A stretch of DNA of 64,000 nucleotides, taken from the NCBI RefSeq assembly GCF_039521325.1, contig NZ_BAAACD010000016.1; one strand, written 5' to 3'. The notes below the pieces were generated by a model. That model saw only the letters and a program-made list of their open reading frames with translations. It did no database searches and was not told where the DNA came from. Shown one piece after another: positions 63,118 to 64,000 of the stretch. Every line of letters starts with the position of its first letter. Positions within the stretch are counted from its first letter, which is position 1. The stretch is from Clostridium_X cadaveris. GTDB taxonomy: Bacteria > Bacillota > Clostridia > Clostridiales > Clostridiaceae. A program made the translations under genes and the position numbers.

Positions 63118-64000
63118 TTATTGACCAGCCATCTTTTTATAAGTTTCCAGTCTTTCCTTTGCATCCTCTTCAGTTTTTTCAAATAACTTATCTGCTATTT
63201 CAGGGAAAGTCTTTGCAAGAGCCGCATACCTAACTTCACTCATCAAGAATTCCTTAAAGTCTGCTTTCGGTTCTTTAGAATCTAAAGAGAATGGGTTCTT
63301 TCCTTCAGATTTCAACATTGGGTTATATCTATATAAAGCCCAATATCCACAATCTACAGCTCTCTTTTGTTCTTCCTGAGATAAGGTCATTCCACCCTTA
63401 AGCCCTTGATTTATACATGTTGAGTAAGCTATTATAAGCGATGGTCCATCATAAGCTTCTGCCTCTGTTATAGCTTTTATTGTTTGATTTTTATCTGCTC
63501 CCATAGCTATTTGAGCCACATATACATAGCCATAACTCATAGCCATAAGTCCTAAGTCTTTCTTTTTCGTCCTCTTTCCTGATGCTGCAAATTTTGCTAC
63601 TGCAGCCATTGGTGTTGCTTTTGATGATTGGCCTCCAGTGTTAGAATATACTTCTGTATCAAATACAAGTACATTGACGTTTTCTCCTGATGCCAATACA
63701 TGATCAAGGCCACCATATCCTATATCATAAGCCCAGCCATCTCCACCAAATATCCATTGCGATCTCTTAATTAAGAAATCTTTATCTTTTAGAATAACTT
63801 TAGCTATAGGATTATCTATATTTTCTAATGCCTTCTCTACTTTTTCAGCTCTTTCTCTACTGCCCTCTCCAAGATTTACATTATCTAGCCAATCTTGTAG
63901 AACTGACTTTACTTCGTTATTTAAGTCTGAATCTATAGCTTTTATTATGTTATTTTCCAATCTCTTTCTTATAGTACTTGATGCCATATGCATTCCAAAT
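63118..64000 (-). CDS. pyruvate:ferredoxin oxidoreductase, C-terminal part
   Basis: Partial gene: only the last 294 codons are inside the window, and the frame stays open to the edge (FGMHMASS continues upstream). The part seen is the thiamine-diphosphate domain with GGDGWAYDIGYGGLDHVLASG, FDTEVYSNTGGQSSKATP and YSTCINQGLKGGM (distal Cys). The enzyme oxidises pyruvate to acetyl-CoA, CO2 and reduced ferredoxin; the iron-sulfur and N-terminal domains lie outside. An MHM start inside the fragment is not the true start. Confidence 0.93.
   Translation of the reverse strand, partial: FGMHMASSTIRKRLENNIIKAIDSDLNNEVKSVLQDWLDNVNLGEGSRERAEKVEKALENIDNPIAKVILKDKDFLIKRSQWIFGGDGWAYDIGYGGLDHVLASGENVNVLVFDTEVYSNTGGQSSKATPMAAVAKFAASGKRTKKKDLGLMAMSYGYVYVAQIAMGADKNQTIKAITEAEAYDGPSLIIAYSTCINQGLKGGMTLSQEEQKRAVDCGYWALYRYNPMLKSEGKNPFSLDSKEPKADFKEFLMSEVRYAALAKTFPEIADKLFEKTEEDAKERLETYKKMAGQ

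Noticed and set aside
1..64000. CRISPR arrays, tRNA or rRNA genes, prophage
   Set aside because: No regularly spaced repeats, no tRNA-like T-arm/acceptor pairs and no phage structural genes were seen.

Overview
The window looks like chromosomal DNA of an anaerobic, endospore-forming Clostridium (sensu stricto). It is strongly AT-rich with AGGAGG-type ribosome sites. It carries a germination pair (Csp protease and cortex-lytic SleC), spore-coat proteins, pyruvate:ferredoxin oxidoreductase, an EtfAB-linked lactate dehydrogenase, an EFR1-type flavodoxin/ferredoxin protein and a NADPH-type iron alcohol dehydrogenase. The species cannot be fixed from the sequence. I see no rRNA, tRNA, CRISPR array, prophage or intact insertion sequence.

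Layout. 0.1-6 kb: acetyltransferase, Cys-rich protein, ABC-F ATPase, RlmI-type and small methyltransferases. 6-13 kb: ComB/PucR pair, a decayed gene, radical SAM protein, lipoprotein, YkvI-type transporter, and a chemoreceptor-like protein with an H-NOX-like domain. 13-18 kb: SleC and Csp, a LexA-fold regulator without the expected cleavage residues, DUF3783 protein, cyclophilin. 18-25 kb: long glutamine synthetase, a YciI-like gene behind a LexA box, EFR1 protein, beta-galactosidase. 25-33 kb: carAB with an attenuator leader, then a lipoprotein/response regulator/kinase operon. 33-38 kb: gapN with a degenerate galactokinase, divergent from a DeoR regulator and HAD phosphatase, then a 55-residue zinc-ribbon gene missed by length cut-offs. 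38-45 kb: lactate dehydrogenase/EtfAB with a FadR-type regulator, adenine deaminase, a secreted charged protein. 45-50 kb: ArsR plus NifX-type protein, preQ1-I riboswitch and queT, coat proteins, catalase with a PerR box, DUF1847 protein. 50-58 kb: GH3 hexosaminidase, alcohol dehydrogenase, TIGR00300 protein, polysaccharide deacetylase, a gene-poor stretch with gene and possible transposon remnants, and a MecA-like penicillin-binding protein. 58-64 kb: a corrinoid uptake/salvage operon (btuF-btuC-btuD, Dph6-like, cobQ) and the 3' part of PFOR.

How the parts work together. Csp should activate SleC during germination. EtfAB passes electrons to or from the lactate dehydrogenase under a FadR-type repressor whose operator lies in front of etfB. 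The Btu transporter feeds CobQ. The preQ1 aptamer plausibly senses queuosine precursor for the QueT transporter. The most unusual items are the H-NOX-like receptor lacking its heme ligand, the galactokinase-like protein with all three sugar/ATP motifs degraded, the LexA-fold regulator with a substituted dyad, the Dph6-like ligase in the corrinoid operon, and several RNA switches or leaders (carAB, preQ1/queT, zinc-ribbon mRNA, a possible small RNA at 33.1 kb).
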